A stretch of 47,128 bases of DNA from JASHVB01 sp049522565 (GTDB lineage: Bacteria > Pseudomonadota > Alphaproteobacteria > Acetobacterales > Acetobacteraceae), in contig JBEKNT010000006.1 in NCBI GenBank assembly GCA_049522565.1, positions 1 through 47,128 on the forward strand, written 5' to 3'. The notes beneath the pieces were generated by a model, which made no database searches, had not been told where the DNA came from, and was given only the letters and a program-made list of their open reading frames with translations. This document shows, piece after piece, positions 15,901 through 23,582 of this stretch. Within the stretch, counting starts at the first letter, position 1; every line of letters begins with the position of its first letter. The position numbers and the translations under genes are program-made.

Positions 15901-16085
15901 GCCGACGCCATGGTCGCCGGGCTGGCGCCCGGGTAATTGGCGGTCACCGTGATGGTGGGGAAATCGACATTCGGCAGGGCGGCAATCGGCAGCATCGTGT
16001 ACGCGACGATGCCGAACACCAGCACGCCGACCATGAGCAGGGATGTCGCGATCGGCCGGCGGATGAAGGGTTCCGAAATGCTCAT
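12930..16085 (-). CDS. RND multidrug efflux pump, inner-membrane subunit (MdtB/MdtC-like)
   Basis: The 1051-aa protein is an HAE1-type resistance-nodulation-division transporter of standard length. It starts MSISEPFIRRPIATSLLMVG, with the first membrane helix at about 12-32, followed by a large periplasmic loop. The central membrane block has the proton-relay signature GFVVDDAIVMIENIVRYIE (the paired Asp near residue 408), and a second periplasmic loop and six-helix block follow. NPPTYKKVNPANYP resembles MdtB/MdtC. Enteric MdtB and MdtC form a heteromer, but only one pump gene is present here. It begins 15 bases after the adaptor gene. No TolC-like outer-membrane gene is in the window. Confidence 0.95.
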   Translation of the reverse strand: MSISEPFIRRPIATSLLMVGVLVFGIVAYTMLPIAALPNVDFPTITVTANYPGASPATMASAIATPLEQQFTAIPSLDQMTSLSGTGTTTITLQFDLARNIDGAAQDVLTAINAASGLLPKDLPNPPTYKKVNPANYPVLIYAVYSDALPVYRLDDYAYTILAQQLSTVPGVSQVSVFGQKQYAARVEINPGALAAHGVGLEDVRNALVAATVNGPKGAIEGAHQVTALDTNDQLFNAAQYGNVIITYRNGAPMRVKDVGQAVDSVQNLYVGAWYNNRPAEGIAIMRESGANTIDLVNRIKELMPHLEQSIPPSVHVALMSDRSLVTEAAVHDVQITMIITIALVVLVIFIFLRTLWATIIPSLAVPLSLLATAGTMYAAGFSLDNISLMALTISVGFVVDDAIVMIENIVRYIEQGERPLQAALRGAGQIGFTIISITFSLIAVFIPLFFMGGIIGRLFREFAVTVSVAVVASAAVSLTLTPVLCALFLKRQHEHDGGRLNRLAERFFHWLLGAYDRGLHFVFRHQLATLLTTLTLIVVTGYLYMNIPKGFFPQQDTGFIFGEVDTREDGSFASTTAMAQQIVDIVKRDPAVQGVFSLGGAYAYNPTENTARVFIQLKPFDERDVTADQVIQRLRPQVAQVQGAKFFMQAGQDITIGGRLSRTQYQYTLTDTDLDELNHWAPILEQEMHKLPDLQDVTSDQQVAAPHIAIAVDRDAASRLGLSATVVDQTLYDAFGQRQVATIYTATTQYKVILEVAPQFRDDPAALSKIYVPSPSGAQVPLSAFAHLTAKIEPLSVSHQGQFPAITLSFNLAPGKALGQAVDSIQALTARLRIPPTVNGSFQGTAQAFQASLSSMPLLVAAAILVVYIVLGILYESYIHPVTILSALPSAGVGALVMLMLCGYDLSVIAIIGIILLIGIVKKNAIMMIDFALQAERIAGKSPREAIHEACLLRFRPIMMTTFAALFGALPIALGHGAGSELRRPLGIAIIGGLLVSQWLTLYTTPVVYLYLEGFSRWLGRSHRRPSRVIDALSPDLPPAPLAQDQQGAE

Positions 16086-16100
16086 CGATGCTCCCCGGCC

Positions 16101-17243
16101 TCAGCTCGCCGCACCAGCGGCTTTGGGCGGCAGCAAGCGGACGCGCGCGCCGTTGGTCAGCCGGTACTGCCCCTCGACAACGACATGCTCGCCCGGCGCA
16201 AGTCCCCTTGTGACCACCGCGAGACCGTTCTGCACCGCGGCGATCTCCACCGGCCGGCGTTCGACCGTGTCGTTCTGGCTGATGACATAGGCGAAATGGC
16301 CATCCGGCCCGTCCTGCACGGTCTGCGACGGCACGGTGGCCACGTCGTGCTGCACCCGCAGGACCACGCGCAGATTGACGAACTCGCCGGGCCACAGGCG
16401 TTCATCCTGGTTGGCGAAGCTCGCCTTGAGATGGATGGTGCCGGTCGCCTGGTCGATCATGTTGTCGATCAGGGTGAGCTTGCCCGCGCCGAGCACCGTC
16501 TCGCCGTCGCTCGCCAGGGCGGTTACCGCCAGCGGCGCCTTCTGCTGCTGTTGCCTGATCTGGTCCAGGTCGTCCTGCGGCAGCGTGAAGCTGACGAAGA
16601 TCGGCTTGATCTGGGTGATCGACACCAGCGGCGTGTTGTCGGTCGCCCGCACCAGGTTGCCGCTATCGACCAGGCGGGCGCCGAGGCGGCCGTCGATCGG
16701 CGCGCTTATGTTGGTATAGCCGAGATTGACGCGGGCGGTGTCGATCTGCGCCTCGTCGCCCTTGATCGCGGCCTGGAGCTGCGCCACCAGGCCCTGCTGT
16801 TGCTCATAGCTCTGCCGGGTCTGGAAACCGGGACCGACCAGCCGGCCGTAGCGCACCAGATCCGCCTGCGCAGTCACGAGCTGCGCCGCGTCCTTCTCCC
16901 TGGCGGCCATCGCCTGCGCCAGCGCCGCCTCATAGGGACGCGGATCGATCTGGAACAGCAGGTCGCCCTGGCGGACCTCCTGGCCCTCGGTAAAGGCCAC
17001 CTTGACGATCGCGCCATCGACCTGGGTCTTGACCGTCACGGTGTTGAACGCCTGGACCGTGCCGATGCCTTGCAGGTACTGCGGCACGTCCTGGGCGGTG
17101 ACCACGCCGGCGGTGACCGGCACCTCCGACGGGGCGACCTGCGCCGCGGCGCGCGGCAGAGCGCTGCCGAGATCCAGCCGCCACAGCGCCAGCGACGCCA
17201 GGCACAGCACAGCACAAAGTCCGGCGAAGATGCGTTTCGCCAT
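16101..17243 (-). CDS. RND efflux periplasmic adaptor (HlyD/MdtA-like)
   Basis: The 380-aa membrane-fusion protein begins with a single N-terminal hydrophobic segment (about 4-22). A barrel-sandwich half-motif follows (TVKTQVDGAIVKVAFTEGQE), then an alpha-hairpin (about 105-165), the second lipoyl half (TNISAPIDGRLGARLVDSGN) and beta-barrel and membrane-proximal domains. It would link the pump to an outer-membrane channel. ATG 17243 is chosen because GGGGGAG precedes it and the membrane segment starts there; a longer frame to 17300 is less likely. First gene of the adaptor-pump-MarR operon. Confidence 0.93.
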   Translation of the reverse strand: MAKRIFAGLCAVLCLASLALWRLDLGSALPRAAAQVAPSEVPVTAGVVTAQDVPQYLQGIGTVQAFNTVTVKTQVDGAIVKVAFTEGQEVRQGDLLFQIDPRPYEAALAQAMAAREKDAAQLVTAQADLVRYGRLVGPGFQTRQSYEQQQGLVAQLQAAIKGDEAQIDTARVNLGYTNISAPIDGRLGARLVDSGNLVRATDNTPLVSITQIKPIFVSFTLPQDDLDQIRQQQQKAPLAVTALASDGETVLGAGKLTLIDNMIDQATGTIHLKASFANQDERLWPGEFVNLRVVLRVQHDVATVPSQTVQDGPDGHFAYVISQNDTVERRPVEIAAVQNGLAVVTRGLAPGEHVVVEGQYRLTNGARVRLLPPKAAGAAS

Positions 17244-17441
17244 CGGAAGCTCCCCCTTAGTCTTGGCCGGCCGATGCGGCGCGCCGGCGGGGTTATCCAC
17301 GGGCGACGCCGAATGCGGCAGTTTACGGCATTCTCACGCAGGTTAGCGCGGTGCCGCCTGTTTCAGGGGTTAAGTATGCTTCATCTGTCATAGACAAGCC
17401 ATACGGAAATGCCGCGCACCGGCATCAGCCTGGCCGTCTTC

Positions 17442-17752
17442 TCAACCGGCGCCGTCAGTGCTCCGGCCCGCGGCAACGATTTTGCCCGTCTGCCGCCTGA
17501 CAAGGACGATGATGGCAACCAGCGGGACTGCGACGGACACGATGCACGGCGTGAGTTGGCTGGCGCGGAAAGCGCCCGCGCAGAAGATTTGTATAAAGTG
17601 CCGATGGCGTCGTAGTGCGTGGCCTGCAATTCGGCGATGAGGCTCTTTGCAAAGTCAGCATCCGGCCCTTCCAGCAACGCCTTCGCACCCAAGGCCCCGA
17701 ATGCGGTCGCGGGCATCACCGAAGCGAACAGGAAAAGCAGGGCTTTCACCAT
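17442..17752 (-). pseudogene. Small secreted/membrane protein with likely frameshift
   Basis: ATG 17752 begins a frame with a signal peptide (MVKALLFLFASVMPATAFG) and an acidic segment, ADFAKSLIAELQATHYDAIG. After about residue 55 that frame becomes Ser/Arg-rich, non-hydrophobic and poorer in third-position G/C. The adjacent frame, entered near 17585, instead gives a convincing membrane helix (IVSVAVPLVAIIVLVRR) and better codon use, ending at 17442. The simplest reading is one frameshift in a gene of about 100 codons. If no frameshift exists, the product is 123 aa ending at 17381 with a nonsense-like tail. Family unknown. Confidence 0.45.
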
Positions 17753-17850
17753 CTGCTTCCTATACCTCGGTAGGGTAACGCTGACGCTACGCGCCTCACA
17801 ATGACGGTCGGGAAATATCCCTCGCAATGACCAGGGAAGGCGAGGCGGCG

Positions 17851-18780
17851 TCAGCGCCCGCCGACCGCCCCGACCAGCCGTCGCAATCCCGCCCATTGCT
17901 GCTGCAAATACCCGCCGGTGTGCAGCGCCTCCTCCCCCGACGGATCGCCGGTCCGCACGTAGTCGCGGGAGAAATCCGCCGTGCCGAACAGCATGTCCCA
18001 CCAGGGAAACACCGCGCCGTAGTTGCAACTTCGCTCGCCCGCCGCCAGCACGCCGTGGTGCGCGCGGTGGAAGCGGGGGGAAATCAGCAGCCGTTCGCCC
18101 AGCCAGCCGAACGACAGCCGCACATTGGCGTGCGACAGGCTCTCGACGAAGCGCAGCACCAGCACCAGCACCGGGAACTGCAGCGGCGGCACGCCGATCA
18201 GCAGCGCGATCGCGCCGAACCACAGCGCGCTGATCACGTCGTCCAGCACGTGGTTGCGGTCGTCCGACCAGAACGTCATTTGCCGCTGTGCGTGGTGCAG
18301 CGAGTGCAGCGCCCACCACCAGCGGAACATGTGCGACAGCCGGTGGCGCCAGTAGTCGGCACAGTCGAGAATCACCGCGTACACCACGAAGGTCAGCACC
18401 TGTTGCCCGAGCAGAAATGGGAACAGGCGTTCGAGGGTGGGCGGCACCAGGCCCTGGTCGGCAATCCAGCCGTTCAACGCGACCTGGGTGCGGTAGAACA
18501 ATACGAAGGTGAACAGGGGGAGAATACCGACGCGCGACAGCACGGTGTAGAACGCGTCCACCGCCACGGCCTTGTTATCCGGCCAGCGCTCCACCGGGCG
18601 CCAGCGCTCCAGCGGCACGCACAGCGCGAAGGTCAGCGCGACCTGCACCGCGCCATACACCGCGAACAGCGCCCAGCCGTACGAGATGTCCTCCCACTCC
18701 ATCCAGCCGAACTGGTAAAGCAGCGGGATCAGCAGATGTTCCTGCAACCAGCCCGCGGCGAGGTCGAACGGATCCGGCAT
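17851..18780 (-). CDS. Sterol desaturase/fatty-acid hydroxylase superfamily protein
   Basis: The 309-aa integral membrane protein carries the three histidine clusters of the di-iron sterol desaturase/fatty acid hydroxylase superfamily: HRLSH (about 146-150), HSLHH (about 158-162) and HRAHH (about 238-242). About four membrane helices precede or separate them. Family members use O2 at a di-iron site to hydroxylate or desaturate lipids. Its lipid substrate is unknown; hopanoids are an attractive guess as this genome makes them, but the hpn genes lie 26 kb away. It starts 3 nt after the beta-propeller gene stop, so both form an operon. Confidence 0.9.
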   Translation of the reverse strand: MPDPFDLAAGWLQEHLLIPLLYQFGWMEWEDISYGWALFAVYGAVQVALTFALCVPLERWRPVERWPDNKAVAVDAFYTVLSRVGILPLFTFVLFYRTQVALNGWIADQGLVPPTLERLFPFLLGQQVLTFVVYAVILDCADYWRHRLSHMFRWWWALHSLHHAQRQMTFWSDDRNHVLDDVISALWFGAIALLIGVPPLQFPVLVLVLRFVESLSHANVRLSFGWLGERLLISPRFHRAHHGVLAAGERSCNYGAVFPWWDMLFGTADFSRDYVRTGDPSGEEALHTGGYLQQQWAGLRRLVGAVGGR

Positions 18781-18783
18781 GGC

Positions 18784-19770
18784 TCAGCGCGCCGGCGCGA
18801 ACGCAACCTTGGTGGCGGGCCGCGCCGCGTCGTTCAGGAAGATGCCGTGCGGCGAGCGGCCGACATCGATCGTCTGGTAGTCGCCGGTCGCCGGATCGAG
18901 CACCGCCACCTTCTCTGCCCAGCGCCGCGTGATCCAGATGCGGCCGTCCGGCGCGAAGGCCATGTCATCCGGGCCGCCGGGAATCTTGTAGGTGCGGATC
19001 GGTGTCAGCGTCGTGGCGTCGAGCGATTCCGTGGTGCCGCCGGCGCGGTTGTTCACCCACAGCATCTTGCCGTCGGGCGACAGGAACAGGTTGTGCGCAC
19101 CCTTGCCGGTGGTGATGTGGCGCAGCACGCGGCCATCGGCCGGATCGACCTCGGCGAGATAGTCGGTGCCCATATCGGCCACCAGGACCTTGCCGTTCAG
19201 CCACAGCACGCCGGCCGGCGTCTTGCCCACCGGCTCGTTCCACAGGATCGCCAGCTTCTTCAGGTCGATCGCCACCAACCGGTCGGTTTCCTGCAACGAC
19301 ACAAAGACCGTGCCGGAATCCGGCGCGTAGGCCAGGTGGCTCGGCATCGACGCGATCGGGAAGCGTTTGAGCAATTGCAGGCTGGCGCCGTCGTACACGT
19401 CGATCTGGTTGCGAGCGATCCCGTTCACCACCAGGAACCGCCCGTTCGGGCTGAACCCCAACTGGTACGGATCGACGCAGGGCATGCGCCGCTGCACCGC
19501 GCCGGTCGTCGGATCGAGGAACAGCAGCTCGTTGCCGACCGTGTCGCCGATCAGCAGGCTCTTGCCATCCGGCGTCAGCGCCCAATGGTGCGGCTCGCGC
19601 AACGCGGGGATGCGGCGCAGTTCCTTCTGCGTCGCCATGTCGACCACGCTGATCGACGCGCCGCCGGAATTCATGACGAAGGCCAGGCCGGCGGCCAGCG
19701 CGGGGGGAGAGAAGGCAGCGAACAGCAGCAGCAGCGGCAACAACGCCAGCGCGGCACGCTTCAGACGCAT
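18784..19770 (-). CDS. Secreted YVTN/NHL-type beta-propeller protein
   Basis: The 328-aa protein has a strong signal peptide (about 1-26, ending SPPALAA) and then repeated beta-propeller blades. Characteristic repeats are NSGGASISVVDMATQKELRR, LTPDGKSLLIGD, FSPNGRFLVVNG, LSPDGKMLWVNN and FAPDGRIWITRR. These match YVTN-type surface or periplasmic propellers, often seven-bladed. No PQQ-enzyme or haem motif is present. Operon partner of the sterol desaturase-like gene downstream (3-nt gap). Propellers of this kind often act as protein-interaction scaffolds; no specific partner is evident. Confidence 0.87.
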   Translation of the reverse strand: MRLKRAALALLPLLLLFAAFSPPALAAGLAFVMNSGGASISVVDMATQKELRRIPALREPHHWALTPDGKSLLIGDTVGNELLFLDPTTGAVQRRMPCVDPYQLGFSPNGRFLVVNGIARNQIDVYDGASLQLLKRFPIASMPSHLAYAPDSGTVFVSLQETDRLVAIDLKKLAILWNEPVGKTPAGVLWLNGKVLVADMGTDYLAEVDPADGRVLRHITTGKGAHNLFLSPDGKMLWVNNRAGGTTESLDATTLTPIRTYKIPGGPDDMAFAPDGRIWITRRWAEKVAVLDPATGDYQTIDVGRSPHGIFLNDAARPATKVAFAPAR

Positions 19771-19934
19771 TGGTTCGGCACTCCGGCAGGGCGGAGGATG
19801 CCTACGCCTTCGCCCCCGACTTCATCAAGCGGCGTTTCCGGTGGGCAGGCAGTGAGATTCCAGGGGTTTCCGCGGCGGTGTGATGAACCGCGCAGAAGTT
19901 TTCACCACAGAGCGCGTGGGGCACGATCCAAAGT

Positions 19935-19975
19935 ATTCTCCCCCCAACCCCCTCCCTCAAGGGAAGGGGGAGAAT
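19935..19975. repeat. C/G-tract dispersed repeat copy
   Basis: A 41-bp imperfect palindrome begins ATTCTCCCCCC and ends GGGGGAGAAT. It is a diverged copy of the element at 10494-10600 and lies just past the 3' end of the O-antigen ligase-like gene. Confidence 0.75.
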
Positions 19976-19992
19976 TTCTCCGGCGCGCCGCT

Positions 19993-21336
19993 TCACTCCA
20001 GTTCTCCCCGCGCGAACACCGCGCTGGCGAAGGCGAACAGCACGCAGGCCGGGGTGGAAATCAGCACGTTGTCGGTGAACGCGTGCACCGCCAAAGCGAC
20101 GAACACCAGCCGCATGATCGCACAATCGGACCGGCATAGCGGCGCGGTATGCCGGCGCACCCACAGGAAGAGCCACACCACCAGCAATGCCCGCCCGATC
20201 TGGCCCCCCTCGACCTCGATGCGCAGATATTCATTGTGCGCCGCCCAGGTCTGCAGCAGCTTCGCCACCGGGTCGCCTTGCGGAATGATGGCATTCCCCG
20301 CACCAACCCCCCAGCCCAGCCACGGTGACCCCGCCGCCGCTTGCTCGAAATTCGGCCAGAGCAATTGCCGTCCGCTCAGGTTGCCGAGATTGGTCGTCAG
20401 CACCTGGAAGGCGCGCACGGCGGAGGCATCTGTCGGCAGCAGCCCGAACGCCAGCGCGCCCACCAGCGGCAATGCAGCGGCGCCGGAGAGGATCAGCAGC
20501 AGGCGGTAGCGGGCGGGAAACGCCGCCGAGCGCACCAGCACCAGGCTCAACCCGACCACCGCGAGGCCCAGGGTCAGCGGCGCCCGTGCCCCGGTCAGCA
20601 GCAACAGCAGCAGATTGGCCCCGAGCAGCATGAGGTCGCGCCGGCGGCCCTCGCGATACAGCTCGATCAGGCAGGCATAGACCGCGGTCTCGCACACGCC
20701 GGCCAGGAAGGCGGGATGGCCCAGCCCGCTCAGCCGCCACCCGCCGCTGTTGACGAACAGCGGCCGCAGTCCGGCAGCGGCCACGACGCCGCCGGCGGCG
20801 ACCGTGAGCACGGGGGCCCAGCAGGTGGTGCGGATGATCGCCCGGGCCCAGCCGCGGGACAGCCGGCTGAAGCCGAAGGTGAAGGGTGCCACCGAGCCGA
20901 CCAGCGAACGCAGGCTCTCGCCCGGCGTCAGCCCGGGCCACAACCCGTGCGTCAGGCCGCCCATGAACATGGCGAGCCAGGCGAAGGCCGGATTGAACGG
21001 GTCGAGGCGCGGGCCGTAGCGCAGCACCGCCACCACCGCCAGCCCGATCCCCGCCGCCTTGATCAGCGCGATGGTCGGCTGGTACGCGTCGGCCCCCAGC
21101 AGGTCTACCGCCGTCATCTCGAGGCTGGCGGCGGTCACCAGCAGCCAAGCCGCGGTGAACACAGGCGTGAAGCGGAACGCCAGGAAAATGACCCCGAACG
21201 CCGTCGCCGCGGCCAGCAGCAGCCAGAACAGCGGGGGTGCGAACACCGCGCACAGCAGCGAAAACAGCAGGAAGCCGGCGGCAGCCACGTTGACCAGGGC
21301 AGCGTCGTGCAGCGGGGCTTGGATCGCGACGCGCAT
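19993..21336 (-). CDS. O-antigen ligase/polymerase-like membrane protein
   Basis: The 447-aa polytopic membrane protein has about ten hydrophobic segments and a large loop late in the sequence (about residues 310-375). That loop carries LGWGVGAGNAI and AAHNEYLRIEVEGGQIG, the pattern of the Wzy_C/O-antigen ligase family, where the conserved His acts in glycan transfer. It would work at the periplasmic face of the inner membrane on lipid-linked glycans. ATG 21336 is chosen because GAGG lies at suitable spacing; ATG 21366 in frame is an alternative. No other LPS or capsule genes are adjacent, so the glycan is unknown. Confidence 0.82.
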   Translation of the reverse strand: MRVAIQAPLHDAALVNVAAAGFLLFSLLCAVFAPPLFWLLLAAATAFGVIFLAFRFTPVFTAAWLLVTAASLEMTAVDLLGADAYQPTIALIKAAGIGLAVVAVLRYGPRLDPFNPAFAWLAMFMGGLTHGLWPGLTPGESLRSLVGSVAPFTFGFSRLSRGWARAIIRTTCWAPVLTVAAGGVVAAAGLRPLFVNSGGWRLSGLGHPAFLAGVCETAVYACLIELYREGRRRDLMLLGANLLLLLLTGARAPLTLGLAVVGLSLVLVRSAAFPARYRLLLILSGAAALPLVGALAFGLLPTDASAVRAFQVLTTNLGNLSGRQLLWPNFEQAAAGSPWLGWGVGAGNAIIPQGDPVAKLLQTWAAHNEYLRIEVEGGQIGRALLVVWLFLWVRRHTAPLCRSDCAIMRLVFVALAVHAFTDNVLISTPACVLFAFASAVFARGELE

Positions 21337-21454
21337 GCGGACCTCGGCGATACGGGCGGTCAGCATGCGGGAGAATGGTGAACAAATTGCTGGCGACGGG
21401 TCGGGGCCGGTTCGGGACGACGATTGGCGGCCGGGGAGTGTGGCCGGGATGCGG

Positions 21455-21615
21455 GGCGGCGGTTTGGTGCAACGCTGCGGCGCCGAGGTTCCGGGCGGCG
21501 CTTTGGGGCGAAGGCTCCGGGCGACGCTGTCGGGCGGAGGTTCGAGGCGGCGCTTTGGCCCGAGGTTCAGCGCGGCCGACGTTCGGCGCGGCAGAGGTTC
21601 CGGGCGGCCGAGATG
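21455..21615. repeat. Degenerate GC-rich tandem repeats
   Basis: Upstream of the ligase-like gene, variants of GGCGGCGCTTTGG and CGAGGTTCCGGGCGG alternate about five times with period roughly 25-35 bases. They give Pro/Arg-rich translations in every frame, so they are unlikely to be coding. Boundaries are approximate. Confidence 0.5.
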
Positions 21616-21779
21616 CGTGGCGAAAGTGCGATACAACGTGAGGCACGGCGCTTTGCCACCCTACGGAGACCACGACCGCCCGGTGACGACCGACGGTGAC
21701 CGTAGGGCGGATGAAGCGCAGTGCATTCTGCCGTCTCCCCACCCCTTTCCGAAGCCGCCTGACGCTGCTCCGGTGCGGT

Positions 21780-22120
21780 CCGTTCAGCGCTTGCCCGAGA
21801 AGCGCCGGTGCCAGTCAGCCAGACGATGTCGCCGGAGCCCGGCGCGCCGTTGCTCCAGCTACCAGCGGTCCACGAGCCGCCATTGCTCTGCCAATCCGTC
21901 GATGTTGGAGTCGGTGGACCAACGACAGCCGCTTCGGCGATGCCCGCCCGGGTCAGCAAGGCCGCCACCGATACCCCGGAAGGCCAATGCGTACGCATCG
22001 CAAGCCTCGCTGAATTCGGCCACGGTCCCGCTGCTAATACGAATCGTGCGCGACGACGGCGGGTGACCCCGAGGCCGATCAGGGCAGCCCCCAGCAATAC
22101 CGAGCAGGAACTTCCGCATT
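21780..22120 (-). pseudogene. Decayed surface protein remnants (adhesin-like and PEP-CTERM-like)
   Basis: Minus-strand frames show two fragments. SVLLGAALIGLGVTRRRRA resembles the hydrophobic-plus-Arg end of a PEP-CTERM sorting signal, with no PEP motif intact. Further on, STDWQSNGGSWTAGSWSNG and GAPGSGDIVWLTGTGA resemble the opening repeat of beta-strand-rich secreted adhesins. The two are in one long frame but in an order that makes no sense for a single protein, and nothing follows the second fragment. I read the region as decayed pieces. Boundaries are approximate. Confidence 0.4.
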
Positions 22121-22539
22121 GGGTTGCCTCAACCGATGAAGGCGTCGTGACAGGGGCGACCTTCCGCAGGGCAGTTGAAGCAACACGCGTGCCATAAATA
22201 CTAACGTGCGTCTTATCAAGCGCTTGGGTGAATCCGCACGGCCGCACGGCCGGACGAGGCGGCAATGCTGTCATCCGTCGTGATCGCTGCGATTACTCGG
22301 GTCAGAAGCCGATAATAGGTTGAAATCGCGTCAGGAATAATGCCGCCACGCAGCTTGCGGCGGGGTTCCTCGATGTTGATCGGCGCGGTGCGGCTTCACG
22401 GCGCCACAGCGGGCGCGCGATGCAACACAACCTGAACGTGTTTGATCTGGGTCAACGTATGTACGAGCCTCGGCGTGCTAACAAAAATGGTTCTGCGCTC
22501 GGCAGGCAACCCGCGCCGAGGCCGTCAGTAGCAAAGATC

Positions 22540-23517
22540 ATGGCGATGCAACCACTCACCACGAATGCCAGCTTCGGCGATCTGCTCCGCCACATCCTCA
22601 TCTTCGAGAAGCAGCAACCCCTGCAACACGTCGCGGCGGCGCTGGGCATGACCGTGCACGCCTTCTGTTCCCGGCTGCGCAGCGGCGGCCGCCTGGGCCC
22701 GGACGATGTCGCGGTATTGCTGCGCCAGATCCCGGACGAACGGTTGCTCTCGTGGTTCTTCGCCGGCAGCGGCTTGCTGTCGGTCAAGCATACGATTGTA
22801 TCGGAAAACGGCGGCAGCATGACATTGCGGCAACGTACCGTGACCTGCGCGATGGACGCCATCTCGGCGATCTGCGACCTGGCCGATACGCTGGAGGCCG
22901 GCATGCTGGAAGGGGCGCAGAAGGTGATGATTGAGCAACACCTCGATCATGCGTTGGGTGAGCTGCTGTCGATCAAACTGCATTTCGCACCGCCTTCCGC
23001 TGACCACGATGCGCCGGCGCACGAAGGCGTTCATGAAAACTTTGGCCACCTGACCAATCGCGTATTGCTGAAAGAAAAGTGTATTCGGCCGCAGGCGCTC
23101 GCCGACGCTCTCAACCTGAGCTACCAGGCATTGCATGCGCGCCTGTCGGGACACGTCGCATTCCTTCCGATCGAGCTCAGACAGTTGTTCCGGTTGTTCC
23201 CCGACCCTCGCCTTGCTGATTATCTGCTGGCCGGCACGGCATACACGGCGATACTCCGCCCCGCGATCATCGAATCGCGCATCGACAGCAGTCCGATACG
23301 GACCGGGTTGCTGTCGTTGCGTGAGATGGTTGAGGTCCTCGGGGCGTTGCTGCTGACCGAAGATACGCCCGGTGCTGCGCCGACGGCGACGGCCGAGCGC
23401 CACCTGGATGAGGCAGTGCGGCAGTTGGCGACGCTACGGTGGAACGTGACCTATATCGGCCACCGTGGTGTGCCACGCGCCGACTCCCATTCGTCCAAGC
23501 GGCTTGATGCTGCGTAG
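22540..23517 (+). CDS. Tandem duplicated phage CII-like (CP76) regulator
   Basis: The 325-aa protein consists of two related units, about 11-160 and 167-320. Each begins with a helix-turn-helix-like part (SFGDLLRHILIFEKQQPL against NFGHLTNRVLLKEKCIRP, alignable without gaps for some 70 residues). Each ends with a helical part containing HLDHALGELLS or HLDEAVRQLAT. This two-part plan resembles phage CII-like regulators (CP76, PF06892), which are normally single units of about 160 aa. A pseudo-dimer that binds DNA is the natural guess. ATG 22540 is chosen because upstream codons (to 22420) have low third-position G/C; no clear ribosome site is seen. No phage genes are adjacent. Confidence 0.65.
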   Translation: MAMQPLTTNASFGDLLRHILIFEKQQPLQHVAAALGMTVHAFCSRLRSGGRLGPDDVAVLLRQIPDERLLSWFFAGSGLLSVKHTIVSENGGSMTLRQRTVTCAMDAISAICDLADTLEAGMLEGAQKVMIEQHLDHALGELLSIKLHFAPPSADHDAPAHEGVHENFGHLTNRVLLKEKCIRPQALADALNLSYQALHARLSGHVAFLPIELRQLFRLFPDPRLADYLLAGTAYTAILRPAIIESRIDSSPIRTGLLSLREMVEVLGALLLTEDTPGAAPTATAERHLDEAVRQLATLRWNVTYIGHRGVPRADSHSSKRLDAA

Positions 23518-23582
23518 TGGGATTGGCTGGAGGCTGACGCAGGTGGGCCGGAGCGGACCATGGGTGTTGTCCCGGCCAAGGC

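Noticed and set aside
17289..17301. A DnaA-box-like TTATCCACG upstream of the efflux adaptor
   Set aside because: A single copy in a non-AT-rich place; no cluster of boxes and no DUE, so no origin call.
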